Positions 53,399 to 62,227 of a stretch of 64,000 nucleotides of DNA are shown piece by piece. Under the pieces are notes generated by a model. It had not been told where the DNA came from and ran no database searches. It saw only the letters and a list, made by a program, of their open reading frames with translations. The stretch's first letter is position 1. Each line of letters starts with the position of its first letter. This stretch comes from Pelobacter propionicus DSM 2379 (lineage in GTDB: Bacteria; Desulfobacterota; Desulfuromonadia; Geobacterales; Pseudopelobacteraceae), in the NCBI RefSeq assembly GCF_000015045.1, contig NC_008609.1, positions 1,541,001 through 1,605,000 of the forward strand, written 5' to 3'. The translations under genes were made by a program, and so were the position numbers.

Positions 53399-53656
53399 AT
53401 GAGTTATCACAATCTGAAAGAGAAAGTTCAAGACTTTGAAAATGATCTTGATCAGGTCGTTGCAGAAGCTGAAGAAGCTGATACACAGGCCAGGAATGCT
53501 ATCGGAAAGATCATGGTAAAAAACCGGAATAATGCGGTGGCTCATGGGTGGGAACAGGCTCCGGTCCCACGGTACGTTAATTTTTGCCTCTGCCCTTCGT
53601 GCAGCACTTCATTTGATGACCAGTCAGATTGCATTGATTGCCCTTCTTGCAGGTAG
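53399..53656 (+). CDS. Small protein of the duplicated unit, copy B, with zinc-ribbon-like tail
   Basis: An 85-residue protein: a helical N-terminal ~55 residues (LDQVVAEAEEADTQARNAIG) shared with copy A, and a C-terminal tail with two CxxC pairs (CPSC and CPSC, about 14 residues apart) likely to bind zinc. AAAGGAG precedes the ATG. Function unknown; its linkage to the kinase-like gene is preserved in both copies. Confidence 0.75.
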   Translation: MSYHNLKEKVQDFENDLDQVVAEAEEADTQARNAIGKIMVKNRNNAVAHGWEQAPVPRYVNFCLCPSCSTSFDDQSDCIDCPSCR

Positions 53657-54191
53657 TTTAAATAAACTATTAAATGTATTTGAATTACTTGAAACATGAA
53701 TATACAGTCATCAGGTTCGATAGTGCTCCTCAGTAGATTCAAACAAGTTGATACTGATCATTATTTAAGGCTTCTTCTGGAATCCATGGGGCGGAGCGCT
53801 TGCTGTAGCGCTCCGCCCCATGCCGACTTGGGGTCTATCCACCTTCTATCACCGGGGAAGAGGTGCTGATGTGGGATCCGGGCACGCTCCCCGGCAGTCT
53901 CTAGCCGCCTCGATCTCGCGAGATGCCGGCGTATCCCGACCACTGTTGACGTGAATTCACAAAAAACTACCAGGAAAACAGTTCGTGAGTCCGGCCATTG
54001 TTTTGCAAACAGAGTGTTTGCTTACATTACACGTATGGTTTATGCTCTATCCCTTGCTCTGAGATCAAGCGTGGATGGGGGGCAGGGGAAACGTGAAAGA
54101 AGACTACCAGGGGACTTTTCAGCTGGCCGCTTGTGCGGTCCGGAAAGACCCTATCACCTGTTGTGGGAATTCGGAGGAGATAAAGAGAAAC
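53657..54191. other. Intergenic region upstream of the hydrogenase operon
   Basis: About 535 bases with no convincing gene; the first ~110 are AT-rich. It contains a strong hairpin (53785-53822) and presumably the promoter of the hydrogenase operon. The stretch TTGCTTACATTACACG-TATGGT near 54015 is a weak promoter candidate. Confidence 0.4.
53785..53822. repeat. Perfect 16-bp inverted repeat hairpin
   Basis: CATGGGGCGGAGCGCT (53785-53800) is the exact reverse complement of 53807-53822, with loop TGCTGT. No T-run follows on either strand. Could end transcription of the small gene copy B or be a REP-like element. Confidence 0.7.
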
Positions 54192-54701
54192 ATGTCACCC
54201 TGTACTGAACACGTTGCCGCAACGACTCGAAAATTTCCAGAAGTCGACCTGATTCTGGAAAAGTACGACCACCAGCCTGCCCGGCTGACCCTGATCCTTC
54301 AGGCAATACAGGATGAGTACCGTTATCTGCCGATGGAGGTCCTTTCACACGTCATCGAGGAACTGGACATACCGGCAACAAAGGTGTTCGGTGTTGTTTC
54401 GTTTTATGCGCATTTTACCCTGGAACCGCGCGGCAAATATGTCATTCGGCTGTGTGACGGCACGGCCTGCCATGCCAAGCGTTCGATCCCCATACTGGAA
54501 GCCCTGTATGCAAAACTGGGCCTGAGCAGCAAAAAGGTAACCACCCCTGACATGCTGTTTACCGTTGAGACGGTCACCTGTCTCGGCGCCTGCGGTCTTG
54601 CGCCGGTTATGCTTATCAACGAGGAAGTCTATGGCCGGGTGACTCCCGCCAGCGCGGTGGCGCTGATTGATGAAATCATTGCAAAGGAGGCAAACGCGTG
54701 A
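54192..54701 (+). CDS. hndA: NAD-linked [FeFe] hydrogenase, NuoE-like [2Fe-2S] subunit
   Basis: A 169-residue thioredoxin-like ferredoxin subunit (NuoE/HndA/HydC type). Cys88, Cys93, Cys130 and Cys134 (CDGTACHAK and CLGACGLAP) ligate one [2Fe-2S] cluster. It is the first gene of the hydrogenase operon and overlaps the NuoF-like gene by four bases. AAAGAG precedes the ATG. It passes electrons between the flavin subunit and the rest of the complex. Confidence 0.92.
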   Translation: MSPCTEHVAATTRKFPEVDLILEKYDHQPARLTLILQAIQDEYRYLPMEVLSHVIEELDIPATKVFGVVSFYAHFTLEPRGKYVIRLCDGTACHAKRSIPILEALYAKLGLSSKKVTTPDMLFTVETVTCLGACGLAPVMLINEEVYGRVTPASAVALIDEIIAKEANA

Positions 54702-56410
54702 GTCACGTTAAATCCTCCGTTCAAACGGGCTCAAAGCGGCGCATCATCATCTGTGCCGGCACCGGCTGTGTCTCCAGTGGGGCACTCAAGGTCCATGGGG
54801 CGTTACTAAAAAAACTCTCTGAGCGCAACATGGATATCGATGTAAAACTTGCTCCGGAGAGCCAGAACCTGCACCTCTCCAAAAGCGGTTGCCAGGGGTT
54901 CTGTCAGATGGGGCCACTTGTCACCGTACTTCCCGACAATATCCTCTACTGCAAGGTGACAACGTCCGATGTGGATGACATTGTCGAACAGACCATCCTG
55001 AAAGGCGAGGTTGTCCAGCGTCTGACGTACCTTGACCCTGCCACGAACAAACATTGCACATCGTATGACGAAATCCCCTTTTATACGCGGCAGACACGAT
55101 TCGTTTTAAAGGAATGTGGCTGGATTGATCCTGAAAGCCTGAATGAGTACATTGCGACCGGCGGCTATGGTGGTGCAATAAAGGCTTTCCTGGAAATGAC
55201 CCCCGAAGAAATCTGCAGGGAGGTGATCGCTTCCGGTCTTCGCGGCCGAGGGGGGGGCGGTTTCCCCACCGGCCGCAAATGGGAAATAGCCCGCATGCAG
55301 CCGGCGGAGAAGAAATACGTCATCTGCAATGGCGACGAGGGCGATCCCGGCGCATTCATGAACAGAAGCGTCATGGAGGGGAACCCCCACGCGGTTATCG
55401 AGGGGCTGATGATCGCTGCCCGCGCAATCGGCTCCGATGAGGTATATGTCTATGTCCGTGCCGAGTATCCACTGGCGGTGAAACGGATGAATATGGCGGT
55501 TGAGGATGCCGAGGCCGCGGGGATACTGGGCAACAACATCTTCGGCACCGGCAAGCGGATGAAATGCACCATACTGCCCAGTGCCGGAGCATTTGTGTGC
55601 GGAGAAGAAACCGCCATGCTGGCCTCCATCGAAGGCCTGCGCGGTACGCCCGTCCCCAAACCCCCCTTTCCGGCGCAGTGCGGTCTCAGGGGCAAACCGA
55701 CTATCATCAACAATGTGGAGACCCTTGCCCAGATTCCGCGCATTCTGCTGGCTGGTGCCCAGAGCTTCAAAAAAATGGGGACTCCCGCTTCGCCCGGCAC
55801 CAAGACATTTGCGCTCACCGGCCATGTTGTCAATACCGGCCTGATCGAGGTGCCATTCGGAACGACGCTGCGTGAAATTGTCTTCTCCATCGGTGGCGGC
55901 GTCACCACTGATGAGGGAACCCCCACGGACGGCATGTTCAAGGCCGTTCAGGTGGGCGGCCCCTCCGGTGGATGCCTGCCTCCTGAACTGCTCGATATGC
56001 CGCTGGACTTCGATTCACTGCTGTCGGCGGGCGCCATGGTCGGTTCAGGCGGTCTTGTGGTCATGAATCAGCAGACCTGCATGGTGAGCGTGGCGCGTTT
56101 CTTCATGGAGTTCACCCAGCGGGAATCCTGCGGCAAATGCGTACTCTGCCGCGAGGGGACACGCCAGCTGCTTGTCCTGCTGGACGATGTTATTGAAGGG
56201 CGGGCAACACTGCAAACCCTCGACATCATGGAACTATTGGCAAAGAGTATTAAGCTCGGTTCGCTGTGTGGCCTCGGCAAGACCGCGCCGAACGCCGTGC
56301 TGTCGACGCTCAAATATTTCCGCGCGGAGTTCGAATCCCATGTGGTGGATAAGCAGTGTCCTACCGGCCAGTGCAGTCTTCTCACTAAACCGGACAGGGT
56401 GACTGCATGA
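54698..56410 (+). CDS. hndC: NAD-linked [FeFe] hydrogenase, NuoF-like flavin subunit lacking the C-terminal ferredoxin domain
   Basis: A 570-residue FMN/NAD-binding subunit. An N-terminal thioredoxin-like [2Fe-2S] domain has Cys19, 24, 65 and 69. GLRGRGGGGFPTGRKW and CNGDEGDPGAF form the FMN/NADH sites, and ESCGKCVLCREGT binds the [4Fe-4S] cluster. It stops soon after HVVDKQCPTGQC, where HydB/HndC proteins normally continue into a two-[4Fe-4S] ferredoxin domain. Only 40 bases remain before hydA, so the domain is absent. The start is a GTG after AAAGGAGG. Confidence 0.92.
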   Translation: MSHVKSSVQTGSKRRIIICAGTGCVSSGALKVHGALLKKLSERNMDIDVKLAPESQNLHLSKSGCQGFCQMGPLVTVLPDNILYCKVTTSDVDDIVEQTILKGEVVQRLTYLDPATNKHCTSYDEIPFYTRQTRFVLKECGWIDPESLNEYIATGGYGGAIKAFLEMTPEEICREVIASGLRGRGGGGFPTGRKWEIARMQPAEKKYVICNGDEGDPGAFMNRSVMEGNPHAVIEGLMIAARAIGSDEVYVYVRAEYPLAVKRMNMAVEDAEAAGILGNNIFGTGKRMKCTILPSAGAFVCGEETAMLASIEGLRGTPVPKPPFPAQCGLRGKPTIINNVETLAQIPRILLAGAQSFKKMGTPASPGTKTFALTGHVVNTGLIEVPFGTTLREIVFSIGGGVTTDEGTPTDGMFKAVQVGGPSGGCLPPELLDMPLDFDSLLSAGAMVGSGGLVVMNQQTCMVSVARFFMEFTQRESCGKCVLCREGTRQLLVLLDDVIEGRATLQTLDIMELLAKSIKLGSLCGLGKTAPNAVLSTLKYFRAEFESHVVDKQCPTGQCSLLTKPDRVTA

Positions 56411-56450
56411 GCAGGAGATGGGCAGCACAGTGCGCCAGGGAGTGTGAGTA

Positions 56451-58256
56451 ATGACCAGATTTGCCGATACTACTGTCTACATAAACAATCGACCGGTCGT
56501 TATGGAGGGGGAGCGAAACCTGCTTGAATTGATCCGCAAGACCGGAATCGATCTGCCTACATTCTGCTACCAATCGGATCTGAGCGTTTACGGCTCGTGC
56601 CGTCTCTGCCTGGTGGAGATCGAGGGGCGCGGTATCGTGGGCTCCTGTTCCACCCCGCCGGAAGCCGGCATGAGGGTTCATACCCATACCGAGGAAATCC
56701 GCGAACTCCGAAAGATAGCCATTGAACTGTTTCTTGCAAACCATGACAGCAATTGCCCCACCTGCCTGAAGAGTGACGATTGCCAGTTGCAGAATCTTGC
56801 CCGTCGACTGGGGGTCGATGCGGTTCGTTTTCAGTCGGTGCTGGTCAAAAAGCCGATTGACAACTCTTCGCCAGCCATCATACGGGATCCCAACAAATGC
56901 GTGCTGTGCGGTGACTGCGCCCGCATGTGCTCGGAGATACAGGGCATCGGTGCCATCGATTTTGCCCACCGCGGCCACGATGCCGCCGTATTGCCCGCAT
57001 TCGGCAAAAAGATCGGAGAGGTTGAATGCGTTAATTGCGGCCAGTGCACCATTGTGTGCCCAACCGGTTCACTTTGCCTGAAGCCTGAGATGGAAGAGGT
57101 GTGGAAGTCGCTCACCGATAAGCAAACCTACACCGTGGCGGCAATCGCTCCGGCCGTCCGGGTCGCCATCGGTGAAATATTCGGTATGGAGGCGGGAGCC
57201 GTCTCCACGGGACAGATGCTTGCAGCGTTGAAACTGCTCGGTTTTGACCAGGTGTACGATGTTTCTTTCGCAGCGGATCTCACGACCATCGAAGAGGGCA
57301 GCGAGTTTCTGGAGCGGAGAAGCGCCGGTGTCAGGCTGCCGCACTTTACCTCCTGCTGCCCGGCCTGGGTCAAGTACGTCGAGCATTTTCATCCACACCT
57401 GATCGGGAATCTCTCCACCTGCAAGTCGCCGCTGCAGATGTTCGGCGCGCTGCTGAAAGATCGTCTTCCTGACCTGGTGCAGATACCAAGGGAACGGGTG
57501 AAGGTCGTTTCCATCACCCCCTGTACCGCCAAGAAGTTTGAGGCGAAGAGGCCTGAATTCACCCATGACGGCATCCCGGATATCGACCACGTTATCACGA
57601 CCATAGAACTTGGCAGGATGATCAAGGCTGCCGGCATCCAGTTCAATGATCTGTCTCCCGAATCCTTTGACATGCCATTCGGTTTCTCCACCAGTGCCGG
57701 CGTGATATTCGGCAACTCCGGTGGCGTTACCGAGGCTGTCCTGCGCTTCACCATGGAGAAGCTGAGCAACAAGCCGCTTGCAAAGCTTGATTTTGTGGAA
57801 GTGCGCGGCGAGTCCGGAATCCGCGAGGCGTCATTCGACATTGGCGGCAGCACAATCAGGTTTGCCATCGTCCATGGCCTGAAGAACGCCAAGATGCTGA
57901 TCACTAAAATTGCCGCCGGCAAGTGCGCCTATGACTTTGTTGAAGTCATGGCCTGTCCCCAGGGATGCATCAATGGCGGAGGGCAGCCGGTGAATCACGT
58001 TTACAACTACAAGCAACTTCGTACCAGGGGCCTTTTCACGGCGGGCAAGATGTTCCACCTGCATAAACCGCAGGATAACATCATGGTAAACGAATGCTAT
58101 CAACAGTATCTGGGTGATGTGGGGGGGGCGAAGGCTCAACAGTTGTTGCACACACACTACAAAAACCGTCGTCGGCAAACGGAGGATGGCGTTGCAGCAG
58201 GGGAGGGGGCTGGTGTCGCGCCCACAACCATTGGCAAGGGGCACGAGCAGCAGTGA
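56451..58256 (+). CDS. hndD: [FeFe] hydrogenase catalytic subunit (HydA/HndD type)
   Basis: A 601-residue enzyme making or oxidising H2. In order: plant-type [2Fe-2S] (Cys39, 50, 53, 66), His-ligated [4Fe-4S] (His98, Cys102, 105, 111), two [4Fe-4S] (Cys150-160 and 193-203), then the H-cluster domain. H-cluster motifs are TSCCPAW (300-306), TPCTAKKFE (356-364) and EVMACPQGCINGGG (498-511). Two positions are odd: the usual Met of MPC is Thr356, and GGVMEA reads GGVTEA near 425. The proton-relay Cys302 is retained. Third gene of the operon. Confidence 0.95.
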   Translation: MTRFADTTVYINNRPVVMEGERNLLELIRKTGIDLPTFCYQSDLSVYGSCRLCLVEIEGRGIVGSCSTPPEAGMRVHTHTEEIRELRKIAIELFLANHDSNCPTCLKSDDCQLQNLARRLGVDAVRFQSVLVKKPIDNSSPAIIRDPNKCVLCGDCARMCSEIQGIGAIDFAHRGHDAAVLPAFGKKIGEVECVNCGQCTIVCPTGSLCLKPEMEEVWKSLTDKQTYTVAAIAPAVRVAIGEIFGMEAGAVSTGQMLAALKLLGFDQVYDVSFAADLTTIEEGSEFLERRSAGVRLPHFTSCCPAWVKYVEHFHPHLIGNLSTCKSPLQMFGALLKDRLPDLVQIPRERVKVVSITPCTAKKFEAKRPEFTHDGIPDIDHVITTIELGRMIKAAGIQFNDLSPESFDMPFGFSTSAGVIFGNSGGVTEAVLRFTMEKLSNKPLAKLDFVEVRGESGIREASFDIGGSTIRFAIVHGLKNAKMLITKIAAGKCAYDFVEVMACPQGCINGGGQPVNHVYNYKQLRTRGLFTAGKMFHLHKPQDNIMVNECYQQYLGDVGGAKAQQLLHTHYKNRRRQTEDGVAAGEGAGVAPTTIGKGHEQQ

Positions 58257-58287
58257 GAAGATAACGGGAAAAGCTATCAAAACAGGC

Positions 58288-59361
58288 ATGGAAAAACAGG
58301 AGATTCTTCGCTGGCTGCGTACCACGGGCGAGGATCGGCTCTCACGATTGTGGCAGATGGCTGATCAGGCGCGGCGGCGGCATGTGGGGCAGGATGTTCA
58401 TCTCAGGGGGCTGATCGAAATATCCAACCACTGCTCCCGCAGGTGCGGCTACTGCGGCTTGAACGTGCATAACAGCAGTATCGGGCGTTACCGCATGACG
58501 GATGATGAAATTGTCGCCTGCGCTCATCAGGCGTCAGCCCTTGGCTATGGCACGGTCGTCATGCAGGCCGGTGAGGACCCTGGTATCGGCAAGCAGTGGA
58601 TGCACGACCTGATCCGCCGTATAAAGCGCGAGACGGATCTGGCCGTGACGCTCAGCCTGGGCGAGCGGCCGGATGAAGAGCTTTGCAGCTGGTTTGATGC
58701 CGGTGCTGATCGCTATCTGCTGCGGTTCGAAACCTCCCGGAGGAGCCTGTACGACAGCATCCATCCGCCGTTAGCGGGAACGATGTCCGACCGAATAGCC
58801 CTGCTCCGCAGGCTCAAACTGTTCGGTTATGAAATCGGCAGCGGCGTCATGATCGGCATTCCGGGACAGACCTATGACGATCTTGCCACCGACATCCTCC
58901 TGTTCAAGGAGCTTGACCTGGACATGATCGGAGTCGGCCCGTTCATCCCGCACCAGGCCACGCCGCTGGGCAGGCCCGACCAGGTTGCGTACGCCGTCCC
59001 GGCGGAACAGGTTCCCAACTCCGAAGAGATGACCTACAAGGTGATCGCCCTGAGCCGACTGCTCTGCCTCCGGGCCAACATCCCCAGCACCACCGCCCTT
59101 GCCACCATCAACTCCGAGTCGGGGCGGGAGCTGGGCCTGTCCCGGGGCGCCAACGTTGTCATGCCCAATGTGACCCCTGGAGCGTACCGCGCCCTGTACG
59201 AGATTTACCCCTCAAAAGCCTGTGTCGACGAGACCGCGGCAGACTTCGGATCAGGTCTCGTGCGCAGGATTCGCTCCATGGGCAGAACCATCGGCAGGGG
59301 GCGCGGCGATTCACCCAACCTGTCCGGGCGAAAGAGCCGCACGAGCGAGGTGCTGCCATGA
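58288..59361 (+). CDS. hydE: [FeFe] hydrogenase maturase HydE (radical SAM)
   Basis: A 357-residue radical SAM enzyme acting on the HydG-derived iron synthon during H-cluster assembly. CSRRCGYC gives Cys49, 53 and 56 for the SAM-binding cluster; MQAGEDPG and GSGVMIGIPGQT are typical HydE segments. The optional C-terminal cluster cysteines of some HydE proteins are absent. The ATG at 58288 has a weak ribosome site, 31 bases after hydA. The stop overlaps the hydG start (ATGA). Confidence 0.93.
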   Translation: MEKQEILRWLRTTGEDRLSRLWQMADQARRRHVGQDVHLRGLIEISNHCSRRCGYCGLNVHNSSIGRYRMTDDEIVACAHQASALGYGTVVMQAGEDPGIGKQWMHDLIRRIKRETDLAVTLSLGERPDEELCSWFDAGADRYLLRFETSRRSLYDSIHPPLAGTMSDRIALLRRLKLFGYEIGSGVMIGIPGQTYDDLATDILLFKELDLDMIGVGPFIPHQATPLGRPDQVAYAVPAEQVPNSEEMTYKVIALSRLLCLRANIPSTTALATINSESGRELGLSRGANVVMPNVTPGAYRALYEIYPSKACVDETAADFGSGLVRRIRSMGRTIGRGRGDSPNLSGRKSRTSEVLP

Positions 59362-60779
59362 GTTCCCTGCCATCCATGAAACTGAGCGCAGGCGCCGCCG
59401 ACTTCATCGACGAGGCGTATCTGTTCGGCCTTCTGGGAGGCAAGCGTCCCGAAGCGGCACGGGTTCGCGACATAATCGCCAAGAGCCTTGAAAAGCAGGC
59501 ACTGGGTGTGGAGGAAACCGCGCAGCTTCTGCTGGCGGATACGCCTGAGCTGGTCGAGGAGATCTTTGCCGCGGCCCGCGAACTGAAAGAAAAGGTGTAC
59601 GGAAACAGGATCGTCCTGTTCGCCCCGCTCTACATCGGGAATAAATGTGTGAACGACTGCGCCTACTGCGCCTTCAAGCGGAGCAATGCCAGCGCAATCC
59701 GGCGCACGCTGACCGAAGGCGAGATCCGCGGGCAGGTCGAAGCCCTGGAAAGCAAGGGGCACAAACGGCTGATCCTGGTGTTCGGCGAACACCAGGCCTA
59801 TGATGCCGAGTTCATCGCCCAGAGCGTCAGGACCGTCTACGACACCAGGGGAAAGGGTGAGATCAGGCGGGTGAACATCAATGCCGCCCCCCTTGACCGG
59901 GAGGGGTATGCCATTGTCAAGGCCGCCGGGATCGGCACCTACCAGATCTTTCACGAAACATACCATCACGAAACCTATGCCCGCCTGCATCCGCGGGGCA
60001 CCCGCAAGGCAAACTACCTCTACCGACTGGACGGACTCAACCGGGCCTTTGAGGCCGGCTGCGACGATGTGGGGCTGGGGGTGCTCTTTGGTCTTGTGGA
60101 TTGGAGATTCGAGGTGCTGGGCCTGGTCAGCCACGCCCTTCACCTGCAGCGGCGCTACAATGTGGGTCCCCACACCATCAGTTTTCCGCGCCTGCGGCCT
60201 GCCGCGGGTGTTGCGCTGGACAGGGAGCTCTTGGTTGGCGACCAGGAATTCAAGCGGATCATCGCCATACTCCGTCTGGCTGTGCCCTATACCGGGCTCA
60301 TCCTGACCGCCCGGGAAAATGCCCAGGTACGCCGGGAATGCATCTCCTTAGGCGTTTCCCAGATCGACGCCGGCAGCCGCATCGAGCTGGGCGGCTATAC
60401 CGAGGCCGGGGATGCTCAGGTGATGGAGCGGGAACAGTTCTCACTTGGCGACGTGCGTTCCCTGGACGAGGTCATGGCCGAACTGATGGGAGCTGGCTAT
60501 ATTCCCAGTTTCTGCACCTCCTGCTACCGGGTCGGCAGAACCGGTGAACATTTCATGGAATTCAGCATCCCCGGCTTCATAAAGGAATTCTGCACGCCCA
60601 ATGCCCTGCTGACGCTGCAGGAATACTTGCTGGACTATGCGTCACCGTCCACCAGGGAAATCGGAGACAGGCTGATAGCGGAAGAACTGGCCAAGCTGGT
60701 CGATGGCCATGGTAAACAGGGCGTGGTGCAGAGGCTCAAAGAAATTAGGGAGGGCGCACAACGCGACCACTGTTTCTGA
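59358..60779 (+). CDS. hydG: [FeFe] hydrogenase maturase HydG (tyrosine lyase)
   Basis: A 473-residue radical SAM enzyme that cleaves tyrosine to give the CO and CN ligands of the H-cluster. The SAM cluster is CVNDCAYC (Cys97, 101, 104). The C-terminal dangler-iron cluster motif is a textbook CX2CX22C starting at CTSCYRVGRTGEHF. Translationally coupled to hydE. Full length and all key residues present. Confidence 0.95.
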   Translation: MSSLPSMKLSAGAADFIDEAYLFGLLGGKRPEAARVRDIIAKSLEKQALGVEETAQLLLADTPELVEEIFAAARELKEKVYGNRIVLFAPLYIGNKCVNDCAYCAFKRSNASAIRRTLTEGEIRGQVEALESKGHKRLILVFGEHQAYDAEFIAQSVRTVYDTRGKGEIRRVNINAAPLDREGYAIVKAAGIGTYQIFHETYHHETYARLHPRGTRKANYLYRLDGLNRAFEAGCDDVGLGVLFGLVDWRFEVLGLVSHALHLQRRYNVGPHTISFPRLRPAAGVALDRELLVGDQEFKRIIAILRLAVPYTGLILTARENAQVRRECISLGVSQIDAGSRIELGGYTEAGDAQVMEREQFSLGDVRSLDEVMAELMGAGYIPSFCTSCYRVGRTGEHFMEFSIPGFIKEFCTPNALLTLQEYLLDYASPSTREIGDRLIAEELAKLVDGHGKQGVVQRLKEIREGAQRDHCF

Positions 60780-60811
60780 GCGGTACAAAAAGACGTGGCT
60801 GCGGACAAACC

Positions 60812-62227
60812 ATGAAACCCTTTCGTAGCGAAAAAGACCTCCTGGGAGAACGGGAAATTCCCGTTGATGCGCTGTACGGCATTCACACCCTGCGCGGGAT
60901 GGAAAACTTTCCGCTTGCCCGTCGAACGGTGCATGGAGAGCTGATCCATGCCTATGGCGCCGTCAAGCTGGCCTGCGCACGAACCAATCATGCTCTCGGC
61001 TGGTGGGATCAACCCAAGGCCGATGCCATACAACAGGCCTGCCGGGAAATGATGGCGGGACAACTGGATCGCCATATCATGGTGGATGCCCTGCAGGGCG
61101 GGGCGGGGACCTCCACCAATATGAATGTCAACGAGGTGCTGGCCAACCGTGCCCTGCAGCTGTTAGGCAGGTCACCTGGTGACTACGCAATTATCAGCCC
61201 GCTGGAAGACCTGAATCTGCACCAGTCTACCAACGACACCTATCCCACGGCACTCAAGGTGGCTGCAATCACGCGGCTCAGGGCGCTGGAGCAGGAGCTT
61301 ATCGGGTTGCTGGAAGCGTTTCAGGAACGGGAGCGGGCCTTCAGCCACATCGTCAAGGTGGGACGAACCCAGTATCAGGATGCCGTCCTGACCACATTGG
61401 GACGGTCCATGTCGGCCTATGCCGAAGCGTTCGGTCGCGACCGCTGGCGGGTCTACAAGTGCGAGGAACGCCTGCGGGTCGTGAATCTGGGGGGAACCGC
61501 CATCGGTACCGGCCTGGCCGCACCGCGCCAATATATTTTCCAGGTGGTCGAGCAGTTGCGTGCCATCACCGGGCTGGGGCTGGCACGGGCCGAGAACCTG
61601 GTGGATGCGACCCAGAACACGGACGTCTTTGTGGAAGCCAGCGGCATGCTGAAGGCATGCGCCAGCAACCTGCTCAAGGTGGCGACTGACCTGCGGCTCC
61701 TGTCGTCCGGTCCGGATGCGGGCCTGGGGGAGCTGCGTCTTCCTGCTCGCCAGGCCGGTTCCTCGATCATGCCGGGCAAGGTCAACCCGGTCATACCCGA
61801 GGCCGTGTCCCAGGCGGCCATGAGTGTCATCGCCAATGATCAGGCAATCACCCTGGCCTGCTCCCTGGGCAGTCTGGAGCTGAACGCCTTCCTGCCGCTG
61901 ATCGCCGATGCCCTGCTGGGGAGCCTGGACCTGCTGGTTAATGCCTGCTCCCTGTTCAGCCGTCTGTGCGTGGCAGGGCTGGAGGCAGGGGAGGCCCGCT
62001 GTCTCCGGCATGTGGAAAATGCCACCGCCAGTATCACGGCGCTGGTGGATGCCGTCGGGTATCAGGCTGCCCAGGAGATCGCGGGGGACATGGCGGATGG
62101 GGGAAGTGTCCGTGAGGCCGTGGTTCGGCGCGGCCTGATGACGGCTGAAACCTTTGACGAGCTTGTCTCGGCTGAATCCGTCACGCGGCTTGGTTCACCG
62201 CTGCCGGGGGAGAGGGGACGACAGTGA
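60812..62227 (+). CDS. aspA: Aspartate ammonia-lyase-like protein in the hydrogenase maturation operon
   Basis: A 471-residue member of the aspartase/fumarase superfamily, deaminating aspartate to fumarate and ammonium. The signature GSSIMPGKVNPVIPEA is intact; LHQSTNDTYPTALKV and GRTQYQDAVLTTLG are the other two conserved regions, which favour aspartase over fumarase. It sits between hydG and hydF and overlaps hydF by four bases. The same gene is known in hyd operons of other anaerobes; supply of nitrogen for the dithiomethylamine bridge is a reasonable but unproven role. Confidence 0.9.
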   Translation: MKPFRSEKDLLGEREIPVDALYGIHTLRGMENFPLARRTVHGELIHAYGAVKLACARTNHALGWWDQPKADAIQQACREMMAGQLDRHIMVDALQGGAGTSTNMNVNEVLANRALQLLGRSPGDYAIISPLEDLNLHQSTNDTYPTALKVAAITRLRALEQELIGLLEAFQERERAFSHIVKVGRTQYQDAVLTTLGRSMSAYAEAFGRDRWRVYKCEERLRVVNLGGTAIGTGLAAPRQYIFQVVEQLRAITGLGLARAENLVDATQNTDVFVEASGMLKACASNLLKVATDLRLLSSGPDAGLGELRLPARQAGSSIMPGKVNPVIPEAVSQAAMSVIANDQAITLACSLGSLELNAFLPLIADALLGSLDLLVNACSLFSRLCVAGLEAGEARCLRHVENATASITALVDAVGYQAAQEIAGDMADGGSVREAVVRRGLMTAETFDELVSAESVTRLGSPLPGERGRQ

